NCBI RefSeq assembly: GCF_001570725.1
Contig: NZ_BCNV01000001.1
Span: 3,782,001 to 3,846,000 of the forward strand
Origin: Paenibacillus amylolyticus
Lineage (GTDB): Bacteria; Bacillota; Bacilli; Paenibacillales; Paenibacillaceae
Reading direction: 5' to 3'
DNA: 64,000 nt
Under the pieces are notes generated by a model, which made no database searches, was not told the DNA's origin, and was given only the letters and a program-made list of their open reading frames with translations. The position numbers and the translations under genes were made by a program. How positions within the stretch are numbered: position 1 is the stretch's first letter; each line of letters begins with the position of its first letter. Below, piece by piece: positions 26,081 through 35,740 of the stretch.

Positions 26081-27925
26081 CTAATTCACTTTGACGAGAC
26101 TCCATTGCTGATTGGCACCGCCATTGTCGGCCCATTGAATCGTGGAGGCACCTGCGGTCAAAGACCCTTGATTGATGTCAACCGTCAGGCCACTGTTTCG
26201 ATTGGCAAGTACCACATATCCTCCCACATCAATCGGTAGCCATTGTTGATTATTGCCCCCGTTATCCTGCCACTGAATCAGAGAAGCTCCGCCTTGTGTA
26301 GAACTTGAATTCACATCCAGCAAAAGCCCACTGCCCACATTGCGGATTTTGTAATATCCGTTGCCTGTAGACTCCAGCTTCCATTGCTGGTTGGCTGCTC
26401 CATTATCATTCCACTGAATGATCGTTGCTCCACCTGTAGTAGAAGCAGCGTTCACATCGAGTGCAAGTCCACTGTTACGGTTGATTAATTTGTAGATGGC
26501 CCCGGCTTCATATCCTGTACCACCATTGTAAGATGCACCGGAAATGACGTAAGTTGTGACCGAGTTGGCCTTGGCTGTAGCGGTAAAGGTTTTATTTTGT
26601 ACCGAAATATTGGTCAGTTGCTGCAACTTCTCCGTCGAAGAGGTCCGATATACTTGAGTAGACGTGCCTGTGTTATTAAAACGACTGAGATCATAAGTTA
26701 CCGTTGTATCCGTCGATTCCGAATTGGTTGTAACCAGTACAACTTTACCGGAAGCTGCATCATAGGCCGCAAGGGTATTGGCATCACTCATGCCGATAAT
26801 CTTGTATCCAGGACGAATAAATTTGCTGTAATTGCCCATGACATAATATTTTTGGTTCACGGTGTAACTGGTCGTTTGCGTATTGTTCAGCACATTCTTG
26901 AAGAATCCCCATCCTTCTGCACTATCCACGGCTTGCCAATACACCCACGCACTTGCGCCCATATTGCGAATATCCTTGAGGATGGTACGTGACATGGTAA
27001 GTCCACTTGCATCCCCGTCCCCATATTCCGAGGTCCACAGATGTTTGCCCGCAGACGTTGCTGTGTTGCGCAAAGCAGTGCGATTACTCCCACCATACGT
27101 GTGTGTGTTGATCTGACTGATTGCTGATTTCACAGCAGTGCTGTAGCTGTTGAATGACACATTGGTATCATCGATACTATACTCTTCCGGTGCGCTTAGC
27201 TTTGTGGACAGGCCTTTCGCATTCAACGAGGCTTGTAATTGACTCAGAATGTTGTTCTGATCCGCTCGTTCAAAGTGCATGCCCTCCTGGTCATTGCCCT
27301 GCTTCCACCACGTGGAGATCGGTTCATTGAGCGGAGTTACGCTATCGAATGTGATTCCCCAGTTATCCCGGAAATGCTTCACGACCTCAGTCAGATAGTC
27401 GGCAAAATCATCATAATAATCGGGCTTGAGGTTATTCCCTCCATTAGCTGCACCGGACACACCACCACTGATCGTCATCCAGTAAGGTGCGGAATTCGCA
27501 AAGGCTTCGATGACATTCACGCCTTGAGCTTTGGCAGCTTGCAGCATATAACGCTGGTTTGCATCTGCATTCCAATCATACACGCCGGGAGAAGGCTGGT
27601 AACCAGGAACGGCTTTGCGATATTCGAGGATATTAGAAGATGGATTATCCCCACCTCCAATGTTGTACCGCAGGATATTCAGACCCAGTCCGGTATTCGC
27701 GTTGAACATTTTCTCTACGTACTCATCGCGATTGGAATACTCTCCAACCACTTTGCCCCACCATGCGAGAGATGTTCCCCAGCCTTCCATCGTTTGATAT
27801 TGCTTTGATGGATCGGCAACAGCCGTGTAAGCTCCTGCGGCAGATGCTTCTGTCCCCAGACCCAGGCTGCCTGTAAGCAAACTTCCTGCCAGCAGCAGCG
27901 AACTCATTCGTTTTAACCACTTCAT
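26081..27925 (-). CDS. Secreted GH30 glycosidase with C-terminal ricin-type CBM13, probable endo-beta-1,6-galactanase
   Basis: A 614-residue secreted enzyme. After a signal peptide, the GH30 (beta/alpha)8 domain starts at YQTMEGWGTSLAWWGKVVGE; the acid/base Glu is in TPLNEPISTWW and the nucleophile Glu in LWTSEYGDGD. The WGTSLAWW and NEPISTWW forms resemble subfamily 5 enzymes (endo-beta-1,6-galactanases) rather than xylanases; that is a judgement from memory of the family. A small beta domain follows, then residues about 485-614 form a ricin B/CBM13 trefoil with three QxW repeats (each ending ANQQW or NNQQW). The ATG at 27925 has AAGGAG eight bases upstream. Palindromic copy B abuts that site. 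Last gene of the carbohydrate locus. Confidence 0.88.
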   Translation of the reverse strand: MKWLKRMSSLLLAGSLLTGSLGLGTEASAAGAYTAVADPSKQYQTMEGWGTSLAWWGKVVGEYSNRDEYVEKMFNANTGLGLNILRYNIGGGDNPSSNILEYRKAVPGYQPSPGVYDWNADANQRYMLQAAKAQGVNVIEAFANSAPYWMTISGGVSGAANGGNNLKPDYYDDFADYLTEVVKHFRDNWGITFDSVTPLNEPISTWWKQGNDQEGMHFERADQNNILSQLQASLNAKGLSTKLSAPEEYSIDDTNVSFNSYSTAVKSAISQINTHTYGGSNRTALRNTATSAGKHLWTSEYGDGDASGLTMSRTILKDIRNMGASAWVYWQAVDSAEGWGFFKNVLNNTQTTSYTVNQKYYVMGNYSKFIRPGYKIIGMSDANTLAAYDAASGKVVLVTTNSESTDTTVTYDLSRFNNTGTSTQVYRTSSTEKLQQLTNISVQNKTFTATAKANSVTTYVISGASYNGGTGYEAGAIYKLINRNSGLALDVNAASTTGGATIIQWNDNGAANQQWKLESTGNGYYKIRNVGSGLLLDVNSSSTQGGASLIQWQDNGGNNQQWLPIDVGGYVVLANRNSGLTVDINQGSLTAGASTIQWADNGGANQQWSLVKVN

Positions 27926-27943
27926 CCGCTTCACTCCTTATGA

Positions 27944-28130
27944 ATTTACACTTGCACTCCGATGTCAGAACAACTTTTCGATCGCTGTTATCCCCAGATT
28001 TTTAATTATTCTTAAAAAGGGGAAAATCCGGGGATAGCGTATGCTTCCGATGCAGCTTTCTTTCAGAAAGCTTTTAGGCGCACGCTTCGCTTCTTCAAGT
28101 TATTTCTGACCTCTCCGTTATCGTGTAAAT
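27944..28130. repeat. Dispersed palindromic element, copy B
   Basis: 187 bp bounded by ATTTACAC and GTGTAAAT. Contains GATGTCAGAAC near the left and TTTCTGACC near the right, the stem CTGTTATCCCC/GGGGATAG, and AGCTTTCT/AGAAAGCT. It fills almost the whole gap between the GH43 stop and the GH30 ribosome site, which begins three bases beyond the left end. Confidence 0.85.
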
Positions 28131-28160
28131 GTATAGTTTAACTTAGAAAATAAACACCTA

Positions 28161-29519
28161 TTATTGTGCAACTTCTCGGAAAGTCGCGTCTGACTTATCG
28201 AGTGCAGTAACGACAGCTTCCAATTTCAGCACATTATTATAATGTCTCAGGTACAGGTTTGGATTACTAAACGAGGCATACGATGTCCAACTGGTATTAG
28301 CAAGTCCATTTACACGTTTGAACGTGGCGTCATTTCGGAATGTAGCACTGCCGTCATTTCGGAATGTAGCACTGCCGTCATTTTTCACAAGTGTAATGTT
28401 GCCATTATTATTGCGCAGGAAATAACCCGGATAATTCATGGACTCAAATGAAATGCCTGTTGTATTCGACAGACCCGGAACAATTCGGAACTGCGCATCC
28501 TCCGCTGGACTAACACTCGCATCAATCCGTGCCTGATAGTTGTAATGACGAATGAAGCTGCCAGGCACATTGAAGGACTCCAGCTTGCGGATATCACCCG
28601 GTTGTCCGGACTCTTTCAATACGGTCATATGCCGGACGAGTCCGGTGAGACCCGCAATCTCCTGCTTGGCACCCCAAGTCTGGAAGTTGTCAGCAGAGTC
28701 GCTGTAATAATATTTTTGTGTCGCATAGCCGTCAAAGTAGATTCGCCATGAACCATTATCCAGCTGAACAAGCGCCGGACCTTCCACCCAAGAGCCCCAA
28801 CCTGCCCAATCCCCTGTGCCTTTAAAAGTATAAGGACCGGTAAGCGAGGTGGATGTCGCATATTCAATGTATTTGGTGGTCTCGTTCTTGGTAAAGGCAT
28901 GATAGGTTGATCCTGTCTTCACAATAAAGGTATCGATATAATTGGGAGCAATGCCTGCTAGTTCAGTAGGTGCGGACCATGAGGTAGACGTCAGATTGCT
29001 GCCTGAAGCGGTGATGACATATGGTTTGAAATTCTCATAGTTGCCTGGTGAGAGGGACACGATAACGTGCAGACTGCCGTTGCTGTCTTTGAACCATTCT
29101 GGTGCCCAGGTGTGTGCAATCGTGGTTGGAGTGGATAATGTAATGTTACGGACAAACGTCCAGTTTACCTTATCCGGGCTGGAGGCGATGCCGATGGTGT
29201 TCCCTGACCAGTTCGTGGTGTAGACGACGTAATATAGGCCATCTGTGTGCTTCATGATGCTGGGATCGCGGATCAGATCGGCCGGAGGTGTATAGGCTGG
29301 CCCTTTCAGCAAACCATAGTGGGTCGCATTATAGGATTCGTAGATATACATATTGGACTCACTTGTGTTCGTAAAGGCGGATATCGTATAGACACTTGTT
29401 GCTGCTCTGGCTGTATTCGGGAATACCATGGTTAATAGAAGTAATGTTCCGAGCAGCAGAATCATTCCGGCCTTGAAACCGCTAGATCCACTTGCTCTGT
29501 CTTTCCTCTTCGTTAACAT
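28161..29519 (-). CDS. Secreted GH43 arabinofuranosidase with C-terminal CBM42 (AbfB) domain
   Basis: A 452-residue secreted protein. Signal peptide ends near TARAA. The five-blade GH43 domain shows RDPSIMKHTDGLYYVVYTT with the general-base Asp, AHTWAPEWFKD, and WVEGPALVQLDNG with the acid Glu. The layout GH43 plus AbfB-type trefoil is like the exo-alpha-1,5-arabinofuranosidases of subfamily 26; the substrate is inferred. The trefoil (about residues 318-452) has the SFNVPGSFIRHYN, SMNYPGYFLRNNN and SFSNPNLYLRHYN repeats that bind arabinose side chains. In its middle repeat eight residues (TFRNDGSA) are duplicated exactly. AAGGAG lies eight bases before the ATG. A cre-like site lies 174 bases upstream. 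Confidence 0.9.
   Translation of the reverse strand: MLTKRKDRASGSSGFKAGMILLLGTLLLLTMVFPNTARAATSVYTISAFTNTSESNMYIYESYNATHYGLLKGPAYTPPADLIRDPSIMKHTDGLYYVVYTTNWSGNTIGIASSPDKVNWTFVRNITLSTPTTIAHTWAPEWFKDSNGSLHVIVSLSPGNYENFKPYVITASGSNLTSTSWSAPTELAGIAPNYIDTFIVKTGSTYHAFTKNETTKYIEYATSTSLTGPYTFKGTGDWAGWGSWVEGPALVQLDNGSWRIYFDGYATQKYYYSDSADNFQTWGAKQEIAGLTGLVRHMTVLKESGQPGDIRKLESFNVPGSFIRHYNYQARIDASVSPAEDAQFRIVPGLSNTTGISFESMNYPGYFLRNNNGNITLVKNDGSATFRNDGSATFRNDATFKRVNGLANTSWTSYASFSNPNLYLRHYNNVLKLEAVVTALDKSDATFREVAQ
28329..28376. repeat. 24-bp tandem duplication within the GH43 gene
   Basis: Two identical 24-base units (beginning CGTCATTTCGGAATGTAGCA) and an eight-base partial third. In frame; it duplicates eight residues between blades of the CBM42 trefoil. 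Identity at every base points to a recent event. Confidence 0.95.
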
Positions 29520-29901
29520 CAGGTCAGCTCCTTATGCATGATTGATAAACATGCTAAAACCTTGTACCTTATTGTCAAAATAAAATAACTTGGGAGTAAT
29601 CCCTGTGAGCAACACCTCTCGGCTGCCTGTTCGAATTCCAATTACATGAAGCATCACTCCCTTCACAGATCATGGATGAACACTTTTTAATATGTAAACG
29701 GTTACAAATAATGATTCTACAAGAGTTACCTTGCTCATTATACAGACCTGATCACCACAGTTACCCCATTCCCTTAGCCCAATTCACACACAAGACTGAA
29801 TCCTAAAGATTCACGAACCCGGGTTATTTTGACTAAGAAAATGAGATCGTTTAACTGCGGTATAAGATAAACTTTTGCGTTATGTGATGGTATTTTTAAG
29901 T
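29520..29901. promoter_or_regulatory. Intergenic region between GH35 and GH43 genes with a cre box
   Basis: A 382-base gap with no gene. At 29693-29706 is TGTAAACGGTTACA, which fits the CcpA consensus TGWAANCGNTNWCA at all positions. It lies upstream of the GH43 gene and implies catabolite repression of it or of a promoter here. No dispersed element and no convincing terminator are seen. Confidence 0.65.
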
Positions 29902-32900
29902 CTACTCCACGACAACCCATGGATAACGGGATAACTCATCCAGCAAGAATCGTACCCGTTCTGGTGTTCTGCCTTCTTCGTCGAACAAAAGTAGTTCATT
30001 CTCTTCCTGTAACCAGGCTACAGGAATCTTGTAATCCTCTTGCGGACCAATCTGCCAGTATCGGCCCAGATGATGTCCATTCAGGTGAATGGTTCCTTTG
30101 CTCATTCCCGTCAGGCGAAGCATTAGGTTCACTTTATGGTGCTCCGAAACCGTAGGCTTCGCGAAACGCCAGCGGTACCAGACCGGCTGACCGTACGACC
30201 CTTGGACTGGAACAAGGTTGGATACAGATTGAGCCCTCTCACTTACCGTAGCACTTGAGATCCCATCATCCGAGGTAAGGGTCACCGGATTGGCACTCCA
30301 ATTGCCACCTTTGGCGATAGCAGGCTGTGCCGCACGCTGAATTGACCCCTGTACTCTACGATGGGACGCTCCTCGGGCTACCTCGTAGCTCTCCCATTGT
30401 TGTGGAAACAATGCGTCCGTGCCTGCCATACGCCAATCCTTCAGTTCTCCCTGACTCGAATACGTGATCAGTTCCAGTCGATTCAGCGATGAACGACTAT
30501 ACGGCATTTCCAGTGTGTTCGTCTCTCCCGGCTTGATATAGAGGGATATGTCTAGCGTCTGAAAAGCAAACCAGTCCTGATAGCCTTCCATCGGAACTTC
30601 AGTGCCATTGATACGAAGACCTTTGCTCAAGGCACCCACGAGAATGGCCCGATCCATGCTATCCAGTGTAAAGCTTCTGCTAAGAAGTGGAGCCCCTTGG
30701 AGAGAATTCACTTCATCAAGATGAACACTTCCACTCTCCGTACGCCAATCCCGAAGAATATCCTGAACTTTGCCATCCAGATACACAGGACCAGCCAGAC
30801 CTTTGCTCTCACCCAAATATGGAGAGAAGTTCAATCTGCCCATATGTTGCACCAGAATCTGTAGTCTGTTCTTCCCTTGGGCTACTTGTAACTGCACTCC
30901 TGCGGCGCCTACCTGACGCACTAATGCCTGCTGAACACCATTAACGATAATTCTGGCAGTATCCTGGATATCCGGCAAAATGAGATTGGTGATTCCTTCC
31001 GTCGGACTCTCAAAGTCGCATTCATACAACAAATAACCAAAATCTTGTCCGTACCGGGAAAAGTCCTCCGGTTGTGCACTCGCCGAGCCCTGCTTCGCAG
31101 TTAACATAACACGTGACAGCTCTGGAGAAGCAGGCAATGTTGGCGCAATCGGCGCTGTCCATGAAGGTTGCTGTTGTCTTCCTTCATCAGACTCCTCGCC
31201 AGAAAGGAACTCACGACCTGTTAACGTCCGTTCTCCATCGGTCCAGTCACCAAGCAGCGTAATTGTGCGATCCGGATCCGTAATCATGCCCTTGACCTGA
31301 CCAGATGACAACACGTCCACATCATCGAAGCCGATCACATAACGTGGTCCCTTTTGGTCTGTTGCTTCCAATCGCCATGTTCGATTCATCATTTTTTGAT
31401 CCACAATGATGAAACGGATCGGAGTGCCGTTTGCTTCCAGTTGGATCGTTCCCGGCTCTTGGAAATGGAACAGATCGAAGCGATATACGTTCCTGGCCGA
31501 ATCATGTTCGACCAGCACTTGCACGGTGCTACCTGTGACGTTCAATGCCCCTGCTTCCAGTTCAATAACAGAGCGCTGCCCCGCAGCGGCCACGATGAAC
31601 AGGTTCAATTCTCCGTTGATCATTTCATTGCCCGTAATCATCGTACCCGCAGTCAGGTATACCTGTTCAGCAATCTGTACTCGATCCAGCAATGGAATAA
31701 TCTGTCCTGGATTCAGCGATACCGGAAGAGTTCGGCCTTCCTCCAACGTAATGTGCATCGTCTCGCGTTCATCCTTGTGACTCTCCAGGAACCAAATCTT
31801 CTGATTGTCAGCCTTTCTGCCTCGCACAGACACGCCTTCAGGATGACGTACAACGATCTGTTCTTCTGGAATTTCCTCTGTTTCCATCAGGAGTGGCCCA
31901 AATGCATGGACGAAATAGGACAGATTTTTGGTTACTGCATATTTCGGTGTCACCCGTCCATATTCGTTCAGCGGTGCATCATAGTCATAGGACGTAATCA
32001 TGAAAATATCACTGCTGCCCATTGTTCTGCCGCCATATCCACCGAAGTTCGTGCCACCATAGAACATGTAGTGACTGATTCCGGTATACCCGGCACGCAG
32101 AATCTCCATGATACGTCTCTCCAGCAAAGACGCTGTCTTCTGAATGGCCGAAGGTCCTCCCCAATTCTCAAACCATCCGGTCCAGAATTCCGTCACCATC
32201 TTCGGGGTGTCCGGCTGTTTAGCTCGAAGTTTCTCATAATGCCCGTCAGCACCTGACCAGAAATTAGCCCCTTCAATCGTGCCTTCCGCCCCGCCAACGC
32301 AAGTGATTAGTGAAGCATCAATACCACGTTGCAACAATCCATCTCTCAGCGTATTCATATGGTCACTTGCAGCAGCGTCATCCATGAGGTATCCATATTC
32401 ATTCTCCACCTGAACCAGAATGACCGTGCCCCCAGCGGACAGTTGGCGTTCCCGAATAATCGGCACAATCCGGTCAAAGTACAGGTTCACATAGTGCAGA
32501 TACGTCTCATTGTTTTCCCGGAATTTTACGCCGTCCTTCGTACCAAGCCAGTATGGAAAACCGCCAAAATCCCATTCCGCACAGATAAATGGACCCGGAC
32601 GCGCGATAACCCACATGCCCAGTTCTGCGCACAGATCCAGAAATGCTCCGCAATCGTTGTCCCCTTCAAAGGACCACTGTCCTTCTTCAGGTTCATGCAC
32701 ATTCCATGCAAAGTAAGTGTCGATGCAGTTCATACCTGCCAGCTTCGCCTTCAGCAGAACTTCACGCCATTCTTCCTTCGGCATACGGAAATAATGGATC
32801 GTGGCACTGTTCAGAAATACTCGCTCTCCGTTTAGAAAAAAGCTGCGTGCATCGTACGTTAATTCAGATTGAACACCATTCTCAGCCCTGGCGATGTTCT

Positions 32901-32940
32901 TCTCCTGTTCCTGCAGCAAAAGGGATGCTTTCTCTGTCAA
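29902..32940 (-). CDS. GH35 beta-galactosidase
   Basis: A 1012-residue intracellular-looking beta-galactosidase (no signal peptide). The GH35 core occupies about residues 25-340: FFLNGERVFLNSATIHYFR, GMNCIDTYFAWNVHEPEEG, RPGPFICAEWDFGGFPYWL, the acid/base Glu in VILVQVENEYGYL, and the nucleophile Glu in MVTEFWTGWFENWGG. After it come jelly-roll domains, with a GTIHLNGHHLGRYWQIGPQ-type galactose-binding domain near the end. Without a signal it would cleave galacto-oligosaccharides imported by the neighbouring ABC system. The start is TTG at 32940 with GGAGG eight bases upstream. Palindromic copy C lies just before the gene. Confidence 0.92.
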   Translation of the reverse strand: MTEKASLLLQEQEKNIARAENGVQSELTYDARSFFLNGERVFLNSATIHYFRMPKEEWREVLLKAKLAGMNCIDTYFAWNVHEPEEGQWSFEGDNDCGAFLDLCAELGMWVIARPGPFICAEWDFGGFPYWLGTKDGVKFRENNETYLHYVNLYFDRIVPIIRERQLSAGGTVILVQVENEYGYLMDDAAASDHMNTLRDGLLQRGIDASLITCVGGAEGTIEGANFWSGADGHYEKLRAKQPDTPKMVTEFWTGWFENWGGPSAIQKTASLLERRIMEILRAGYTGISHYMFYGGTNFGGYGGRTMGSSDIFMITSYDYDAPLNEYGRVTPKYAVTKNLSYFVHAFGPLLMETEEIPEEQIVVRHPEGVSVRGRKADNQKIWFLESHKDERETMHITLEEGRTLPVSLNPGQIIPLLDRVQIAEQVYLTAGTMITGNEMINGELNLFIVAAAGQRSVIELEAGALNVTGSTVQVLVEHDSARNVYRFDLFHFQEPGTIQLEANGTPIRFIIVDQKMMNRTWRLEATDQKGPRYVIGFDDVDVLSSGQVKGMITDPDRTITLLGDWTDGERTLTGREFLSGEESDEGRQQQPSWTAPIAPTLPASPELSRVMLTAKQGSASAQPEDFSRYGQDFGYLLYECDFESPTEGITNLILPDIQDTARIIVNGVQQALVRQVGAAGVQLQVAQGKNRLQILVQHMGRLNFSPYLGESKGLAGPVYLDGKVQDILRDWRTESGSVHLDEVNSLQGAPLLSRSFTLDSMDRAILVGALSKGLRINGTEVPMEGYQDWFAFQTLDISLYIKPGETNTLEMPYSRSSLNRLELITYSSQGELKDWRMAGTDALFPQQWESYEVARGASHRRVQGSIQRAAQPAIAKGGNWSANPVTLTSDDGISSATVSERAQSVSNLVPVQGSYGQPVWYRWRFAKPTVSEHHKVNLMLRLTGMSKGTIHLNGHHLGRYWQIGPQEDYKIPVAWLQEENELLLFDEEGRTPERVRFLLDELSRYPWVVVE

Positions 32941-32966
32941 AGATATCCCCTCCTTCTCTTTATTTT

Positions 32967-33194
32967 ATATAAATTAAACTAAAGATTATTTACACTGCAC
33001 ACTTCGATGACAGAACAACCTTCCGATCGCTGTTATCCCCAGATTTTTTGATTCCCTTTTCTCAAGGGGAAAACCTGGTGATAGCGTCTGCTTCCGATGT
33101 AGCTTTCTTGCAGAAAGCTTTTAGGCGCACGCTCCGCTTCTTCAGGTTTTTTCTGTCCTCTCCGTTTGGTGTAAATGTTTAGTTCAATTTATAT
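32967..33194. repeat. Dispersed palindromic element, copy C
   Basis: About 228 bp. The outer inverted repeat is the longest seen: ATATAAATTAAACTAAA on the left against TTTAGTTCAATTTATAT on the right, then ATTTACAC/GTGTAAAT. Inside are GATGACAGAAC/TTCTGTC, CTGTTATCCCCAG/CTGGTGATAG and AGCTTTCT/AGAAAGCT. It lies just upstream of the GH35 ribosome site. Confidence 0.87.
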
Positions 33195-33243
33195 AGTTTC
33201 ATATGTCCTATAACTCTTTTAAAATATAAGGCGAAACAAATCC

Positions 33244-33306
33244 GTTGAACTAAAAGACAATCTACACGGGCACTACGATGACAGAACAACCTTCCAATCG
33301 CTGTTA
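33244..33306. repeat. Half-copy of the palindromic element (copy D)
   Basis: Left arm only: GTTGAACTAAA, a TACAC end, CTACGATGACAGAACAACC, and CAATCGCTGTTA, then directly the stop codon of the GH30 gene. The right half, beyond the first internal stem, is missing. Confidence 0.8.
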
Positions 33307-34803
33307 TTACTTCGACTGCAATGTTACGCCTTCCAGTACAACCGTTGTGATGGAATTGTCTGCGGTAGGCACTTCAAGTCCGTTGGCATACACCGGAATG
33401 TCTTCAAGCTGTTCCATGTTCCGATCCGGTGAAGTCTGATACACCTGAGCAGTGGCTGATTTTCCATATTCATACCCTTCCAGTTCAAACGCCGTTGTTC
33501 CCGCTGACAATTCATTACGAATCACCAGCACCAGTCTCTGACGTTCCTCGTCATAGGCAGCCAGTGTGCGTCCGCCATCCGTTGGAATAATTGTCGCGCC
33601 AGGACGAATGTACTTTGTAAACTGGGCCATGCCATAATACTGTTTGGTCATCTCATACTGCTCTTCTCCGTTAAAGTTCGCATGAATGAAACCCCAGTTA
33701 TTATTGGCGCCTTCATCTTCAACGGCCTGCCAGTATACCCAGGCGGATGGCTGCATGATTTTCAGATCAAACATGATTCGCTCTGCCAGCTCCTGCACCG
33801 AGGTCATATCCTCATGACTGTGCGGCTCGCTACCGCCTGTTCCGTACTCGGACATCCATAGCTTCTTGCCATGGCGTTCTGCCAGGGTGCGCAGCTCTTC
33901 CATTTTGCTACCATTATAGGAGTGGGTATTAATCTGCTGGATCACGTCCAGCGTGTCTTGATCATAGAGGTTGAAATTAAACACCGTCTCATCAATGCTG
34001 TTATCGTCTGCGGCACTGATGACGGTTCCATCCAGTCCTTTGCTCTTCAGCGATGCAGCGACTTTCTTGATAATCTCGGCCTGTTTCTCATTCGTAAAAT
34101 GACTGCCTTCCTGCATATTGCCCTTCTTCCACCAGTCAGAGGAAGGTTCATTGAGTGGATTCAGTGTGCGGAAGGTGATCCCCCACTCGTCCCGATAATG
34201 CTTCACGACTTCGGTCAGATAATCGGCAAACGCATCATACTGATCGTCACGCAGATTATTGCTGCCATCCACGGCTCCGGTAACCGATCCACTGATCGTC
34301 ATCCAGTAAGGTGGTGAATTGGAGAATGCTTCGGCAATGTTCACACCGCGCTCCATCGAGCCCTGTAATACAGCACGCTGACCTGCATCGGCACCCCAGT
34401 CCCACTCTCCAGGTTCAGGCTGGAAGCCAGGTACATCCCCGCCGGGACGGAGGGCTTTCATCTCCGGATTCTCCTCACCGCCAATATTGTAACGAACGAT
34501 GTTCAGACCTAATCCTTTCTCCGGATCAAAGACCAGATCCATCACTTCACTAACCTTCGCCTGATCCTTCCATCCACCAAGATCGTTGGCCCACCAGGCA
34601 AGTGACGTACCCCAACCTTCAAAATGATCATAGGACTGATCCAGCTTCAGACGTACAGGTTCCTCTTGGAATACAAGTGTTTTGGATGATTCATTGGCAA
34701 AATGATTGATAACAATTCCTCCTCCTGCCAGCAGGGCAATCAGGGCTACACCCATGAGGATATAGTTCCGTTTGCTCCTGCTGCGTTGTTCTTTATGCGC
34801 CAT
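33307..34803 (-). CDS. Membrane-anchored GH30 glycosidase
   Basis: A 498-residue GH30 enzyme with an N-terminal basic stretch and one membrane segment (about residues 14-32, no clear cleavage site), so probably a surface-anchored catalytic domain. FEGWGTSLAWWANDLGGW begins the barrel; acid/base Glu in NPLNEPSSDWW; nucleophile Glu in LWMSEYGTGG. It is a paralogue of the secreted GH30 at 26081 but lacks the CBM13. Likely action: cleavage of the same beta-1,6-galactan-type chains at the cell surface before uptake. The half-element D directly abuts its stop. It follows the permease genes by 91 bases in the same direction. Confidence 0.88.
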   Translation of the reverse strand: MAHKEQRSRSKRNYILMGVALIALLAGGGIVINHFANESSKTLVFQEEPVRLKLDQSYDHFEGWGTSLAWWANDLGGWKDQAKVSEVMDLVFDPEKGLGLNIVRYNIGGEENPEMKALRPGGDVPGFQPEPGEWDWGADAGQRAVLQGSMERGVNIAEAFSNSPPYWMTISGSVTGAVDGSNNLRDDQYDAFADYLTEVVKHYRDEWGITFRTLNPLNEPSSDWWKKGNMQEGSHFTNEKQAEIIKKVAASLKSKGLDGTVISAADDNSIDETVFNFNLYDQDTLDVIQQINTHSYNGSKMEELRTLAERHGKKLWMSEYGTGGSEPHSHEDMTSVQELAERIMFDLKIMQPSAWVYWQAVEDEGANNNWGFIHANFNGEEQYEMTKQYYGMAQFTKYIRPGATIIPTDGGRTLAAYDEERQRLVLVIRNELSAGTTAFELEGYEYGKSATAQVYQTSPDRNMEQLEDIPVYANGLEVPTADNSITTVVLEGVTLQSK

Positions 34804-34894
34804 GGGCTATACAATCCCTTCTCCATGTACGGTAATTACTTCGTTTGACCTGGAACGTCAGGTTCAGTACATACACACATTACAGACACTTCGG

Positions 34895-35740
34895 TTACTT
34901 GATTCCGCTGCTTCCGCCGCTAATGTTGGCTTCGTAGACATAACGTTGTCCGAACAGATATACCAGCACCATCGGAATGGTTAGGAACAGGGAAGCGATC
35001 ATCACAAGGTTCCATGGTGGCATCTGCCCACCACCTACCGTAGTCAATAGCTGCACGCCGAGTGCCAGCGGCATTTTCTCCGGATCATTGATATAGATGA
35101 GCGGCCCCATGAAGTTCCCCCAGTTATAGGAGAATGAGAAGATCGCAATGGCAGCAAGTATCGGATAAGTCAGTGGCATAATGATCTTCCAGTAGATTCC
35201 CGGGTGTCCCATACCATCGATCATGGCGGCTTCATCCAGTGATTTTGGAATACTCATGACAAACTGCCGAATCAGGAATACGTTGAACGCTCCGGCGAAG
35301 AAACTTGGTACGATCAGCGGGTAAAATGTATTAATCCAGTCCAGATGACGGAAGATGATGAACTGCGGTACCATCGTCACCTCACCCGGAATCATCATCG
35401 TACTGAGCAACACAATAAACAGGAAACGGCTGCCTTTTGCCTTGATTCGGGCAAAGCCGTAGGATACGATCGAAGCTGATAATACCGATCCGATAATCGT
35501 AAAGACGGTAATAATGACCGAGTTTTTGAGATACGTACCAAGATTGTTATTCGTGAAGATGGTATAAAAGTTCGACCATTGGAACTCCATTGGTACGAAG
35601 GTAAAAGCCGATTTGACGGTTGTTGCATCACTTGCCAGTGCAATGGAGATCATGTACAGGAAAGGCGAAGCAAGCAGCACCCCGACCAGAATCAGAAAAA
35701 TGTAGGATATCGTCTTCTCCACAGTCGATGGATTACTCAT
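34895..35740 (-). CDS. Carbohydrate ABC transporter permease (MalG/LacG-type)
   Basis: A 281-residue inner-membrane permease with six hydrophobic segments. The EAA coupling motif is SLDEAAMIDGMGHPGIYWKIIMPLTYP. The C-terminal GQRYVYEANISGGSSGIK is like other MalG/LacG-type proteins (CUT1 family). Start ATG at 35740, which overlaps the end of the upstream permease by eight bases; GAGGG lies about eight bases before it. It works with the permease at 35733 and the binding protein at 36722; the shared ATPase (MsmX type) is expected elsewhere in the genome. Confidence 0.92.
   Translation of the reverse strand: MSNPSTVEKTISYIFLILVGVLLASPFLYMISIALASDATTVKSAFTFVPMEFQWSNFYTIFTNNNLGTYLKNSVIITVFTIIGSVLSASIVSYGFARIKAKGSRFLFIVLLSTMMIPGEVTMVPQFIIFRHLDWINTFYPLIVPSFFAGAFNVFLIRQFVMSIPKSLDEAAMIDGMGHPGIYWKIIMPLTYPILAAIAIFSFSYNWGNFMGPLIYINDPEKMPLALGVQLLTTVGGGQMPPWNLVMIASLFLTIPMVLVYLFGQRYVYEANISGGSSGIK

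Noticed and set aside
31354..32256. A 300-codon + strand frame inside the GH35 gene.
   Set aside because: Antisense to a clearly conserved GH35 coding region; no independent evidence.
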